Shown one piece after another: positions 8,839-17,300 of a stretch of DNA of 25,731 nt; the stretch's first letter is position 1; each line of letters begins with the position of its first letter. Under the pieces are notes generated by a model that ran no database searches, was not told the origin of the DNA, and saw only the letters and a program-made list of their open reading frames with translations. The stretch lies in the NCBI GenBank assembly GCA_945787595.1, contig CALZJV010000053.1, positions 1-25,731 on the forward strand, written 5' to 3'. This DNA is from an uncultured Desulfobacterales bacterium. Its GTDB lineage: Bacteria > Desulfobacterota > Desulfobacteria > Desulfobacterales > JAFDCJ01. Made by a program: the position numbers and the translations under genes.

Positions 8839-9472
8839 AAACCTTTATGGCGTATTGGGTCAACCACACATTGGTAAGATCCCGGTTTGGTTACCCTCCT
8901 TTTAGGTCACTAATAGGCTAATAGAATAGATGCGATACGTACGAAAGCAAACAATTTGCGGAGCTGTTGCTATGAACGTCTCATAAAAGCCTTGTTTCAA
9001 ATATTTTGAAACCGCAAGGTAAAAATGTGTTTAGAAAACAATGGCATAGCTTTAAAGTAAATTAACAATTCCATTTTGTGCCTCGTTTCCCCTATTAAAA
9101 AAGCCAAGTCACCTCTCAATAGGCAACTCGGCTTTATGTGTTAAGACAGTGTGCATCTCCCCAACCTTCCCCCAAAATGGGTTCTGCTTTAGTCTTGAAC
9201 TTTCCGAATAAATTTATTTAGATTTTCTCATTCAGAGATCTGATGAGCCTTTTTGTAACAGAGCTTATTAGTTGCTGTCAACTTTTATAATATTTGCCGG
9301 GCATATCTTGCAAGATCCTGAAAATATCATCCACCCAAAATCACTGGGATACGCATCACATATCATAACAAGAAGCCCAATAAAAACAAAACTCTAAAAC
9401 ACAATGTTATAAAGTTGCCGTTATCCACAAAATTAGAAAGTTGTGAATGCCATTTACTAATCCAATCATAAA
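8839..9472. other. Non-coding gap between the kinase operon and the FadL gene
   Basis: I see no convincing gene here. Besides the terminator at 9097-9136 there is a small hairpin at 9227-9247 (CTCATTCAG against CTGATGAG, one bulge) followed by CCTTTTTG, which would work as a weak plus-strand terminator although no plus-strand gene lies upstream. One perfect DnaA-box match (TTATCCACA, 9421-9429) stands alone. The stretch is A+T-rich. The promoter of the minus-strand kinase operon should lie in 8840-9095, but I find no clear hexamer pair. Confidence 0.5.
9097..9136 (-). terminator. Rho-independent terminator for the Bat/phosphatase/FadL operon
   Basis: On the minus strand AAAGCCGAGT pairs with ACTTGGCTTT (one G-U), the loop side can extend the stem, and six T residues follow. 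It lies about 340 bases after the FadL stop and ahead of the kinase operon, so it separates the two same-strand units. In the plus direction there is no comparable T run. Confidence 0.65.
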
Positions 9473-10756
9473 TTAAAACTTCCAGATCAGGTTAAAAGCA
9501 AAAAAGTGAATTGCGTTGGTGTCGTAGTCGCCCTTAAAGGGTCCCTGTAAAGGACCGCCTTCCTCCTGATCGATTTCAGCCTCTCCGGCGTCCAGATACT
9601 CGTAGGCAGCGCCCACGGTCACATCCTTGTTCCAGTCGTACTGAATTCCGGTACCAATGCGGATCTGCCGGTCCAAAGGCAAATCCGGGGTGCGTTGGTC
9701 GTCGCCGTCAACCGGCGAGGTGTCGTAGGCTGCGCCCACCGACCAAAGCCAGCGTTCGGCAAACCGGTATTGGGCACCCAAGGCGAAGTGCCAGGTGTCG
9801 TCGTACCCCAGATCTTTGGTTAACGTGGTGGCGGTGGTGGAACTAAGCGTCAAGTCCTGCTTGCCGAACTCGCTCCAGTCCTGCCAGCCGATATTTCCCA
9901 TGACGGCCCAGTTGTCCGACAACTGGTGGTAACCGCTGAGCATCACCGCCTGGGGGATGGTCATGTCGATGTCCACCTTGTTGCCGGCAAGCCCCGACAG
10001 GTTGAGCAGACCCTGCAGGACGGGACCAATGTTATTTAGAGATACCGTATCCTTGAATTCCAAATCCACTTCGGATCGATAGGTGAGGCCGAAACGGGTG
10101 CCGTCTCGCGGTGTCAGCATCAGGCCTAAATTGAAGCCATATGCCACGTCGTCGTCCTCGATTTTGAGCTTGCCGTCGGACTGCCCGGCCTGACCCGGAA
10201 CGGCGCTGTTGTTGACAGCTGCCTTCTGGTCGAGGGAGGCATACAGCAGGCTGAAACCCGCCCCGACAGCCAGCCAGTTGTTGACCCGGTAACCTGCCCC
10301 CGGGTTGATGCCGAAGACCAGCAACTCGGCTTCGGTGGTGTAGTAGCGGCCGGACCAGTCATCGCCGTAGTCGACGCCCAGACCGAAGTAGGAGCCTGTG
10401 CTGATCCCCAGCCTGATATCGTCCGTGACGCGCTGAACGTAATGCAGGCCGCCGCTGGGCACAAATCCCCCGGCATTGCCGCCGTCACCGCCGCCGAACC
10501 CGGACAACTCGGTATCAAATCGGGAATTGACGTAGAGTCCCTGCACGGCCGCCAGCATTTGGGAACGGTCCAGGCGCGTCATGCCGGCCGGATTGGCGCC
10601 GGCTGTTGAAGCGTCTTCAGCAAGGGCCGCCCGACCGGCGCCGGCCGTCCCCAGATCCGGCGTTCCGCCTTCGTAGAGCCAAACGCCGCCACCCCAGGCC
10701 GCCGGTACCAAAATCCCGCTGACAAGCAGGAAAATGAATAGCAAACTTCGTATCAT
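9473..10756 (-). CDS. FadL/OmpP1/TodX-family outer-membrane channel
   Basis: ATG 10756 is preferred over the TTG at 10810 because AAGGAAGG precedes it and a signal peptide follows at once ('MIRSLLFIFLLVSGIL', cleavage near residue 22). It encodes 427 residues, normal for the family. The mature N-terminus has the FadL hatch pattern: 'LYEGGTPDLGTAGAGRAA', then 'EDASTAGANPAGMTRL'. The rest is amphipathic beta strands, and the chain ends in 'FNLIWKF', with the terminal Phe typical of barrels inserted by the Bam machinery. Members carry hydrophobic compounds such as long-chain fatty acids or aromatics across the outer membrane. It is the last gene of the operon, 54 bases after the phosphatase. The substrate is not evident; a lipid or ester handled with the operon's phosphatase is a reasonable guess. 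Confidence 0.9.
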   Translation of the reverse strand: MIRSLLFIFLLVSGILVPAAWGGGVWLYEGGTPDLGTAGAGRAALAEDASTAGANPAGMTRLDRSQMLAAVQGLYVNSRFDTELSGFGGGDGGNAGGFVPSGGLHYVQRVTDDIRLGISTGSYFGLGVDYGDDWSGRYYTTEAELLVFGINPGAGYRVNNWLAVGAGFSLLYASLDQKAAVNNSAVPGQAGQSDGKLKIEDDDVAYGFNLGLMLTPRDGTRFGLTYRSEVDLEFKDTVSLNNIGPVLQGLLNLSGLAGNKVDIDMTIPQAVMLSGYHQLSDNWAVMGNIGWQDWSEFGKQDLTLSSTTATTLTKDLGYDDTWHFALGAQYRFAERWLWSVGAAYDTSPVDGDDQRTPDLPLDRQIRIGTGIQYDWNKDVTVGAAYEYLDAGEAEIDQEEGGPLQGPFKGDYDTNAIHFFAFNLIWKF

Positions 10757-10810
10757 TTCACACCTTCCTTTGTTGATGAGATTGGTTGATTGGAATGCGC
10801 AGGGGCGCAA

Positions 10811-12487
10811 TCATGGCAAAACTTCTGTTAGAACGGCCCCCACCGACCCCGAAGGAGGCTTGACGCCGAGATAAGCCGCGAGGGTCGCGGCGATGTCGGT
10901 CGGGGCCACCCGCCGTCCGATGATCCGGGCCGGCACGCCGCTGCCCGCGAAAAAGATCGGCACGTAGGTGTCATAAGCCCAGGGGGAACCATGGATCGCC
11001 GCAATCGATCCGATGCCCATCTTCTCGGCCTCCTCGGTTGAGTGCAAAAACCAGTATTGCTCCGGCACCATGTGAATGTTGCCTGAGCGCGTCGGATGAA
11101 AGCTTCGTCGTATCTGGTTCTGGACCGGCGACTCGGTGATACGGCCGGCTAAAAGATCGCCGCGGGTCAGAGCATAGGCGATGCCGGGGATCTTCATCAA
11201 TTCGTCCGCCACGAAGCGCTCCACTTTGGCCAGATCCAGTCCGCCGGATGAAATGGCGTCCAGGTTCAAATAGAGATATGGGTGGCTGTGACCAGAGATC
11301 AGGTCATCCCGGCCGAATTTTTTCTGCAGAGCTTCTGTCAGGGGCCCCTCGGTTTTGAACCAATCAAAAGCAAAGCGACCGGTAGAAAGCCCCAGGGCGC
11401 CCATGTATTCCGGTGCCTCAGGCGCTCCGTGGTCGGAGCTTAGCACAATCAGGGTCTTATCCAGGCCTACCTTCTCATCGATGAACTGAAACAGATCGGC
11501 CAGGGTACGGTCCAGGCGCAGGATATTGTCTTCGGTCTCCAAGCTGGATGGCCCGAACAGGTGCCCGATGTAGTCGGTGGAAGAAAAACTGATCTGGAGG
11601 TAATCTGGTGCGCCCTTATCGTTTTGGCCCAGCTTTTCGTTTTCCACCAGGGCCTTGGCGAAATCGAGCGTAAGCATGTCGCCAACAGGTGTCAGGGTCA
11701 GCAGCAGGTAGAAGTATTTGGTGTCCCCGCCCAACGGGTGGGGAAAAATGCGGCCCAGGGGCTTGAGGTCGGCTTCGTAGGGCCGGTCGTCCATCTGGCC
11801 ATGAACGTAGGTGGCGCGATCGTTCAGTAATTCCCAGGATTTTCTCTTGAACGCATCGGCCGGTTTGCCGGCGTTCCAGTGTTTCACCCATACCGGATAA
11901 TCATCGTAGTAGTAGGTGCTGGTCACGAAGTGTCCGCTGCTCTTGGAAAACCAAAAGGCTTTTCCGGCGTGGCCGCCCGGCAAAATCGCACCACGGTCCT
12001 TGACCGACACGCTGAAAACGCGGGAACGGCCTCCGTTATGGACCACCAGCTCATCTCCAAAGGTGGAAGCCGCCAGGTTGCGCGGGGAAACGCCCTCGTG
12101 TGCTTTGGGCTCTCGCCCGATGATGTGGTGGCGGTCGTCCTCTGTATTGTAGACGAACGCACCGGTTTTTTGATCAATCCAATCGTTGGCGACGATGCCG
12201 TGCCGGGAGGGATCTGCGCCGGTTGCCAGGGTCGCGTGACCCACGGCGGTTTCGGTGTTGGCGTGCTGGTAATGGGCATTGATGTACCAGGTGCCCTTTT
12301 CCATCAGATAGCGGAATCCCCCTTCGGTGAGACGATCGGTATAACGACCGGGCAGGTCACCACGCAGTTGATCGACGGTGATCTGCAGCACCAGACGGGG
12401 AGCGGAGGAAGCTGCAGGCGCCGGCACTGCTAATGCCAAAACCAGCAGAGCGGCGATGAACATAAGGGTGTTTTTTCGAATTTTCAT
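10811..12487 (-). CDS. Secreted PafA-like alkaline phosphatase (AP superfamily)
   Basis: ATG 12487 has AAAGGA nine bases upstream, whereas an earlier ATG at 12505 (ATGA overlap with the batD-like stop) has no ribosome site. The product is 558 residues with a signal peptide ending near 'APAAS'. Metal ligands are visible in 'TVDQLRGD' (Asp39), 'SSDHGAPEAPE' and 'SGHSHPYLYL'. The nucleophile should be Thr80 in 'HANTETAVGHAT'. With Asn101, Lys163 and Arg165 ('VKDRGAI') it reproduces, offset by one, the Thr79/Asn100/Lys162/Arg164 set that I recall for PafA and that marks phosphate monoesterases over diesterases. It therefore probably releases phosphate from organic monoesters in the periplasm. The family often acts independently of phosphate starvation, and no Pho box was identified. 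Being inside the Bat operon is notable. Confidence 0.88.
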   Translation of the reverse strand: MKIRKNTLMFIAALLVLALAVPAPAASSAPRLVLQITVDQLRGDLPGRYTDRLTEGGFRYLMEKGTWYINAHYQHANTETAVGHATLATGADPSRHGIVANDWIDQKTGAFVYNTEDDRHHIIGREPKAHEGVSPRNLAASTFGDELVVHNGGRSRVFSVSVKDRGAILPGGHAGKAFWFSKSSGHFVTSTYYYDDYPVWVKHWNAGKPADAFKRKSWELLNDRATYVHGQMDDRPYEADLKPLGRIFPHPLGGDTKYFYLLLTLTPVGDMLTLDFAKALVENEKLGQNDKGAPDYLQISFSSTDYIGHLFGPSSLETEDNILRLDRTLADLFQFIDEKVGLDKTLIVLSSDHGAPEAPEYMGALGLSTGRFAFDWFKTEGPLTEALQKKFGRDDLISGHSHPYLYLNLDAISSGGLDLAKVERFVADELMKIPGIAYALTRGDLLAGRITESPVQNQIRRSFHPTRSGNIHMVPEQYWFLHSTEEAEKMGIGSIAAIHGSPWAYDTYVPIFFAGSGVPARIIGRRVAPTDIAATLAAYLGVKPPSGSVGAVLTEVLP

Positions 12488-12501
12488 GACTGTGTTTCCT
12501 T

Positions 12502-13860
12502 TCATTGGGGATTCAGCGGCGCAAGTGTTGCCTCGCCGGGCAACGTCGTTTCCTTTGTTCGCATATCTTTATTCCTCCAGTACGCCAATTCACGATATAG
12601 CGCCTCTCCCTGCCAGGGTGTCTGAGCATCGCGTCCAGCTGTCTTTTGGTAAAGTCGTCTTTCGAGCTCACCCACTTCCTTCGAAAGTTTCTCACTGCCC
12701 ACCGCTTCCAGGAAGTTTTTGAGAGTTGCAGCGCCGGGATCGGATGCCGTTTTATTCAGCCAGGCCACCATGCGGTTGTATGCGGTCTTTGAATCATTAT
12801 TGCGGCAGGCCTCACGCAAGCGAGTGAAATATGCTTTTTCTGACTGACGGCGCTCACGCCGCCATGTTTGCCAGCGGGTCCGCATGGCATGCCTGAATCG
12901 CCATGCACTGCCTGCCAGCAGCAGCAACAGAAAAACGACGGGCAGCAGGCCTTCTGTTTTCCTTTGTCGGCCGTCTTCTAGTGTTTTTTCTGCGAATGTT
13001 TCGGGATCCGATCCGGGAACAGCGGTTATCTTGACCACAAGCGCCGGAAGGACCACTTCTTTCAGTTTTTTCTGGCTGATATCCCACCACGGAACAACGA
13101 TTTGCGGCAATTCAAAAGACCCCTCTTTCTCGAACACGTAGGTCACCGTCTCCGTCCGTTTCCCGGTGAGGCTTCCGCGGGAATAGCTGTCGGCAACATC
13201 GGATTCGCCGGGATAAATCCCCAGCCCGCTGATGGTAGGGAATTCAGACGGGGCAAACGCCATTCCCGATATATCCGGGGCGCTCAGCTCGATGATTCGC
13301 TTGACAGCATCGCCCACCTTGAATTCCTGTGACGGCGGCGTCCATTGCTGTTGGGCCTTCAACTCCGTGGTGCTGATGATGCCCTTCCGGTTCTCGGCCC
13401 CGGGAGGGATTTTGACCTCGAATTCAGCGGCAGGGGTTTTCATGTGTTGGGATGTGGTTTCCGCCTCGCTGCCCCATCGACGGACTTCCACATCGATGGG
13501 AATCGGTGGAACGGTAATCGTTCCGCCTTGCTGGGCGAACAACGACATCTCATAGCGCTGCCCCCCATAGTCGTGCCCGGAGATGGTCTCGTTCAAACGG
13601 GTACCCTGGCTCTCCAATCGGACCACATAGGCGCCCGGCACTTCGAAATCACGGGCCGTTTTTATCTGCGCCCAGCCGTCGCGGGCCAGAACATCCACCT
13701 GCAGGACGGCACGCTGGCCGACCCAGATGTCCGCTTTGGCATTGCCAATGGCAGAACGGACAATAATCGGCGCCGGCTCGGCGGCATGTCCCGGCGACAG
13801 AATAAATTGCCCGAAAAAGAGCATGGCTGAAATGACTGCTGTTCGAAGGTAATCGATCAT
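12502..13860 (-). CDS. batD: BatD-like membrane protein (aerotolerance operon)
   Basis: The product is 452 residues from ATG 13860, with only a weak AGGG upstream. It has a signal peptide about 1-27, then a periplasmic region of beta-rich Ig-like domains ('WVGQRAVLQVDVLARDGW' and 'GGTITVPPIPIDVEVRRW' are characteristic BatD segments), a transmembrane helix near 305-323 ('LLPVVFLLLLLAG') and a cytoplasmic helical tail. The start is 62 bases after the TPR gene and the stop overlaps a potential start of the phosphatase. In this family BatD is membrane-anchored and is thought to work with the BatA/BatB von Willebrand proteins and a MoxR ATPase; its exact biochemical role is not established. Identification rests on domain layout and its place after BatA, BatB and the TPR protein. 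Confidence 0.82.
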   Translation of the reverse strand: MIDYLRTAVISAMLFFGQFILSPGHAAEPAPIIVRSAIGNAKADIWVGQRAVLQVDVLARDGWAQIKTARDFEVPGAYVVRLESQGTRLNETISGHDYGGQRYEMSLFAQQGGTITVPPIPIDVEVRRWGSEAETTSQHMKTPAAEFEVKIPPGAENRKGIISTTELKAQQQWTPPSQEFKVGDAVKRIIELSAPDISGMAFAPSEFPTISGLGIYPGESDVADSYSRGSLTGKRTETVTYVFEKEGSFELPQIVVPWWDISQKKLKEVVLPALVVKITAVPGSDPETFAEKTLEDGRQRKTEGLLPVVFLLLLLAGSAWRFRHAMRTRWQTWRRERRQSEKAYFTRLREACRNNDSKTAYNRMVAWLNKTASDPGAATLKNFLEAVGSEKLSKEVGELERRLYQKTAGRDAQTPWQGEALYRELAYWRNKDMRTKETTLPGEATLAPLNPQ

Positions 13861-13922
13861 TATTGAGGTACCCTAAAACCGTATTGCATTGAGATCGCCT
13901 TTAGCCGCTCTGCGATAATCGC

Positions 13923-14612
13923 TTATTGCGGCGGTATTTTTTCCTTCACAGCATACTGATAGGTAAACTTGGCCTTCAGGAAATCGGCCGGTTTGGTCTG
14001 GACCTGGCGCAGCCAGATGGCCCGCATCTCAGCCGGGTTCGGTGCACCAGCTTCGTCTACCGTTTCTGTCTGCTCGGCACTGTTTTTAACATTGGTAAAG
14101 CGAATCTCGTCGGCCCCCAGCATCCCGCCGGTCATATCGCCGCCCTCTTGTTTTAATCGCTTTGCCCGTTCGGCCGCAATGCTGCGATTGGCGGCAGCAG
14201 CTTCCCAGTCCGGACGTAGGGACAGCGCGCGGTCGTATTGTTCAACAGCCTGCTCGTATTGGCCCAGCATGACCAGCGCATTTCCATGATTGAAGGCTGC
14301 TTGGGCCGTGGCCATTCCCGCATAGATTCCGGCGGCGGCTTTGAACTCGCCTGCCCGAAACAATGCTGCCGCCCGTCGGTCGGGGTCCATGAACCGTTGC
14401 GCAGCCGCCGTGTAGTCTCCCTGCTGATAGAGCCTCTGGCCATGTTGATCGGCCGTGAGCAGCAAGGCGGCCAGTGAACAGGAATCCGCTGCAATCAGAC
14501 AGCTCCAGGCGCCAATGGCCACGATCAGGGCGGAAAGCACCAGCGCAACCCGTATCACGATCCTGAGATTTGGCTGTTCCTTTCGCGTGTGCGCTTTCAT
14601 TTCAGATGCCAT
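13923..14612 (-). CDS. TPR protein of the Bat operon (BatC/BatE-like)
   Basis: The product is 229 residues from ATG 14612, with AAGGGAAGGG just upstream; ATG 14600 (MKAHTRKE) is a possible alternative. One membrane helix spans about 19-42, with the bulk in the periplasm. Tetratricopeptide-like helices run about 55-145 ('GQRLYQQGDYTAAAQRF', 'FRAGEFKAAAGIYA', 'GNALVMLGQYEQAVEQYDRA'). The tail, with 'EIRFTNVKNSAEQTE' and 'IWLRQVQTKPADFLKAKF', closely resembles the C-terminus of TPR proteins encoded between BatB and BatD in other proteobacteria; there it usually follows a longer disordered region, absent here. It probably is a scaffold for partner binding. Confidence 0.8.
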   Translation of the reverse strand: MASEMKAHTRKEQPNLRIVIRVALVLSALIVAIGAWSCLIAADSCSLAALLLTADQHGQRLYQQGDYTAAAQRFMDPDRRAAALFRAGEFKAAAGIYAGMATAQAAFNHGNALVMLGQYEQAVEQYDRALSLRPDWEAAAANRSIAAERAKRLKQEGGDMTGGMLGADEIRFTNVKNSAEQTETVDEAGAPNPAEMRAIWLRQVQTKPADFLKAKFTYQYAVKEKIPPQ

Positions 14613-14642
14613 CCCTTCCCTTATCCCCGCAATGAAACCACA

Positions 14643-15581
14643 TTATTCCCACCGCACACTCCATCCGCGACGCGCCCACAGCAATGCACTCAGCACAATT
14701 ACAGGAACCAGCAGGTAGCCGCTGTCTTTCCATTGCACCGTCTCCATTTTGGGTGTCGCTGCGATCACCTGGTTTTCGGCACGTTTAATGATTTGGCGAA
14801 GGTCTGCTTCATCTACGGTCATCAATGCCAGCGGGGCGCCCAGGGCTCGGGCGCCCGCTTCGATACCATTCTGAGCCGCCAGATCCCGATTGGCCAGTGC
14901 CGCCAGAATCTGAACGGGCGGGTCGGCGCCTTTTCCGTATTCGGTTAAGTCACGGATTTGGGCCGATTCGATACTGTCGGTGATAACCAGCACGGATCCG
15001 ATCGTATTTCTGCTCTCGAACTGTGCTGCCGACAGGGCCAGCGCCTCGGCCAGTGCATCACCTTGAGCCGGCATCAGCGAGGGGTCCAGGGCCCTGGCCA
15101 TCTGTTCGATGATGCTCGTATCCTGGGTTAACGGCATCACCAGATGGCTGCTGCCGCTGTATACAATCAGTCCCGCCGATCCGCCGGGCCGCAGTTCAAA
15201 TAGGTCGTGCAGTTTATGGCGGACCCGCTCCAGACGCGACGGCCGCAAGTCTTCGGACAACATACTGGGGTTCAACTTGAGAAGGATCATCAGCCCGGCC
15301 GAGTCTTCGGCAAACGGTGATGGCGCCATCTGCCAGCTTGGCCCCGCAACTGCGGTGCCCAGCAGTATCCACATCACCAAAAGAAGGTGTGCCGGTCGCA
15401 GCACATTCTGTTTCTCCGGCCGATGGAGCAAATGCTTCAACAGGTGCGAGGCGATCAATCCCCCGAAGTGGCGGGCCGGATCCTGGCTCCTGCGCAAGAC
15501 GAGCCAGATAATACCGGCCGGAATCAGCACTAGCAGCCATTGGGGGCGCAAAAAATGAAAATTGTCCAGAAAAAGCGTCAT
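14643..15581 (-). CDS. batB: BatB-like von Willebrand factor A protein with degenerate MIDAS
   Basis: It encodes 312 residues from ATG 15581. Transmembrane helices lie at about 13-30, 62-80 and 286-305, and the vWA domain is between the second and third. The usual metal-ion-dependent adhesion site D-x-S-x-S is replaced by Lys102-Leu-Asn104-Pro-Ser106 ('LLKLNPSMLSEDLRPSRLER'), although the flanking 'EDLRPSRLER' is the normal BatB continuation. Another expected loop survives as 'VLVITDSIESA'. Metal coordination is therefore probably lost, so this copy may be structural while BatA keeps the metal site. It is 103 bases downstream of batA, the widest gap among the Bat genes. Confidence 0.83.
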   Translation of the reverse strand: MTLFLDNFHFLRPQWLLVLIPAGIIWLVLRRSQDPARHFGGLIASHLLKHLLHRPEKQNVLRPAHLLLVMWILLGTAVAGPSWQMAPSPFAEDSAGLMILLKLNPSMLSEDLRPSRLERVRHKLHDLFELRPGGSAGLIVYSGSSHLVMPLTQDTSIIEQMARALDPSLMPAQGDALAEALALSAAQFESRNTIGSVLVITDSIESAQIRDLTEYGKGADPPVQILAALANRDLAAQNGIEAGARALGAPLALMTVDEADLRQIIKRAENQVIAATPKMETVQWKDSGYLLVPVIVLSALLWARRGWSVRWE

Positions 15582-15684
15582 GGGCCATCCACCATCAGAG
15601 ATAAGGGCGCGCGTAAAAAGTGTTGGGCTGTCAATTCATTTTTGCGCGTGCTCTGAGGGTTCTTGTTGACAGTCTTCATCGTAT

Positions 15685-16698
15685 TCACTGTTCCGATGAA
15701 AGGTTTCGAAAAACCAGCTTGCGGGTTCGACCTCGCTGCCGAACCGCCATGATAAAATGGTAACCGATGCTGACCACAAGGGCCAGGGCCAGCGGCCAAT
15801 AATAGAGATCCAGTCGCGGTCGATAGGAGGTGGTATCCACTTTACGGGTTTCGATACGATCCAGTTCCGCATAGATGGCCTCCAGTGCGTCCCTATCGGC
15901 AGCGTAGAAGTACCGGCCGTCGGTTGTTGCCGCCACAGACTTCAGGGTTTCTTCATCAAACTGCTCTTCACCGATGGATGCGGGGTCTCCAAAAGCCACC
16001 GTGTGGATGGTAATGCCATTGTCTTTGGCGATGCGGGCGGCTTCTGTGGGCGGCACGCGGCTGCCGGTGTCGTTTCCGTCGGTGAGCGCGATCATGACAC
16101 GCTCCTTGACCGTGCTGCGCTCGAACAGGGTAATGCCGAGACCGATGGCATCCCCCAGGGCGGTCTTGGGGCCGGCCATGCGGGGGGCGGTTTCTTTGAT
16201 CAGTTCCCGGCAAACGTCAAGATCTTGGGTGAACGGCACCTGAACAAAAGCGGCGGTTCCGAAAACCAGGATGCCGACCCGATCTCCGCTACGCCTGACG
16301 AGAAAATCATCCAGCACCTGTTTGACGGCCGTCAGGCGGTCTACGGGGCGTCCGTCCTTGCCCTTGACGTCTTCAGCCTCCATGGAGCCGGATAGATCGA
16401 TTGCCAGCAGAAGATCGCGGCTGGGCATCTCTCTGACGATGGGCGGCTCCAGCCACTGGGGTCTTGCCAGGGCGGTGACAACGGCGCACCAAACGACGGC
16501 ATAGAGAATCCCCTGCATGGCATTGCGCCGACGAACGGCGCTGCCGGTCTCCGGTTGTTGCCCCGTCAGGCGAGCCATCCGCTGAAAAAACGGAATTCGG
16601 ATGGCGGGCCGCATGGCTCGATAGGCCGGCAGCATCCATCTCACCACCAGCGGCAGCGGCAAGAGCGACAATACCCATATGTGAGCAAAAGTGAACAC
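15685..16698 (-). CDS. batA: BatA-like von Willebrand factor A protein
   Basis: Start GTG 16698 is supported by GAGG seven bases upstream. The 337-residue product has a hydrophobic N-terminus (about 5-25), a second helix near 62-78, the vWA domain, and a C-terminal helix ('WPLALALVVSIGYHFIMA'). The MIDAS is intact: Asp101-Leu-Ser103-Gly-Ser105 ('AIDLSGSMEAED'), the Thr of 'GPKTALGDAIG' and the Asp of 'IALTDGND'. The domain faces the periplasm in this family. It acts with MoxR and DUF58 proteins in poorly defined maturation or stress-tolerance functions. It lies between the DUF4381 protein (53-base gap) and the BatB paralogue. Confidence 0.88.
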   Translation of the reverse strand: MFTFAHIWVLSLLPLPLVVRWMLPAYRAMRPAIRIPFFQRMARLTGQQPETGSAVRRRNAMQGILYAVVWCAVVTALARPQWLEPPIVREMPSRDLLLAIDLSGSMEAEDVKGKDGRPVDRLTAVKQVLDDFLVRRSGDRVGILVFGTAAFVQVPFTQDLDVCRELIKETAPRMAGPKTALGDAIGLGITLFERSTVKERVMIALTDGNDTGSRVPPTEAARIAKDNGITIHTVAFGDPASIGEEQFDEETLKSVAATTDGRYFYAADRDALEAIYAELDRIETRKVDTTSYRPRLDLYYWPLALALVVSIGYHFIMAVRQRGRTRKLVFRNLSSEQ

Positions 16699-16751
16699 CG
16701 CTACGCCTCATGTGAATCATAGGCCGAATGTTCAAACATGCAAAAACCTCA

Positions 16752-17282
16752 TTATTCTACCTTGAAAGCCGGATGTTCAATCGGCATTGCCGAGCGGTGT
16801 TGTCTAATCCATCGGTCTGCCAGATTGAACAATTCATCGACCTGCCGGTCGGACCCATCCTGGGGAAAATCCGATGGCCTGTAAGTGATCGTTGTGAGCA
16901 GATTTCCCGGCGCGGAAGTAAACTTCCCGCCATCCATTGTCGCATCTAAAAAGGCAAGCCAGCTGTCCCCACTCAGCGCGGCGACCTTTTCACGGGGAAA
17001 CCCGGTCAGCGCCACCCGCTTTAGCAACACGGCCAGCTGCTGCACGGCGGGTATTTTTCCATCCTGCGTGTCCAGCCGCAGACGGATTTTGAGAAGCTCC
17101 TGCACTCCGGCCCGCCGATAGGCGTTTTGCCGGCGGCGAAACCACAACAAGACAAGGCCGACGCCGACCCAGAGCAACACCAGGGCCAGAACCAGCCACA
17201 CGCCTTGTGCCGGTGGCCAGAACCCGACCGTCGCCGGTTCAATGATGTCATGCAGGTTTTGCAGGCCGGCTGCATCGGCCAT
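16752..17282 (-). CDS. DUF4381 membrane protein of the Bat operon
   Basis: ATG 17282 (MADAAG, 176 residues) is preferred to ATG 17288 because GGAG is seven bases before the former and only one before the latter. A short N-terminal segment 'LHDIIEPATVGFWPPAQG' leads into a transmembrane helix (about 26-48), then Arg-rich 'RRRQNAYRRAG' on the cytoplasmic side and a helical domain with 'GDSWLAFLD' and 'YRPSDFP', all typical of DUF4381. The family is found nearly always between DUF58 and BatA genes, as here. Its function is unknown; it is presumably a membrane component of the MoxR/Bat assembly. Confidence 0.85.
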   Translation of the reverse strand: MADAAGLQNLHDIIEPATVGFWPPAQGVWLVLALVLLWVGVGLVLLWFRRRQNAYRRAGVQELLKIRLRLDTQDGKIPAVQQLAVLLKRVALTGFPREKVAALSGDSWLAFLDATMDGGKFTSAPGNLLTTITYRPSDFPQDGSDRQVDELFNLADRWIRQHRSAMPIEHPAFKVE

Positions 17283-17300
17283 CGTCATACTCCGTTCTGC

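Noticed and set aside
9421..9429. Perfect DnaA-box match in the A+T-rich gap, suggesting an origin
   Set aside because: It stands alone. No further boxes, A+T-rich repeat cluster or dnaA/dnaN/gidA neighbours are seen.
15582..15684. Internal hairpin/terminator between batA and batB
   Set aside because: Arms around TAAAAA/TTTTTGCGCG pair imperfectly over a long loop and no T run follows; it is not convincing as a terminator.
15757..16395. 212-codon plus-strand frame opposite batA
   Set aside because: It is antisense to the recognised vWA domain, with low-complexity content and no known motif.
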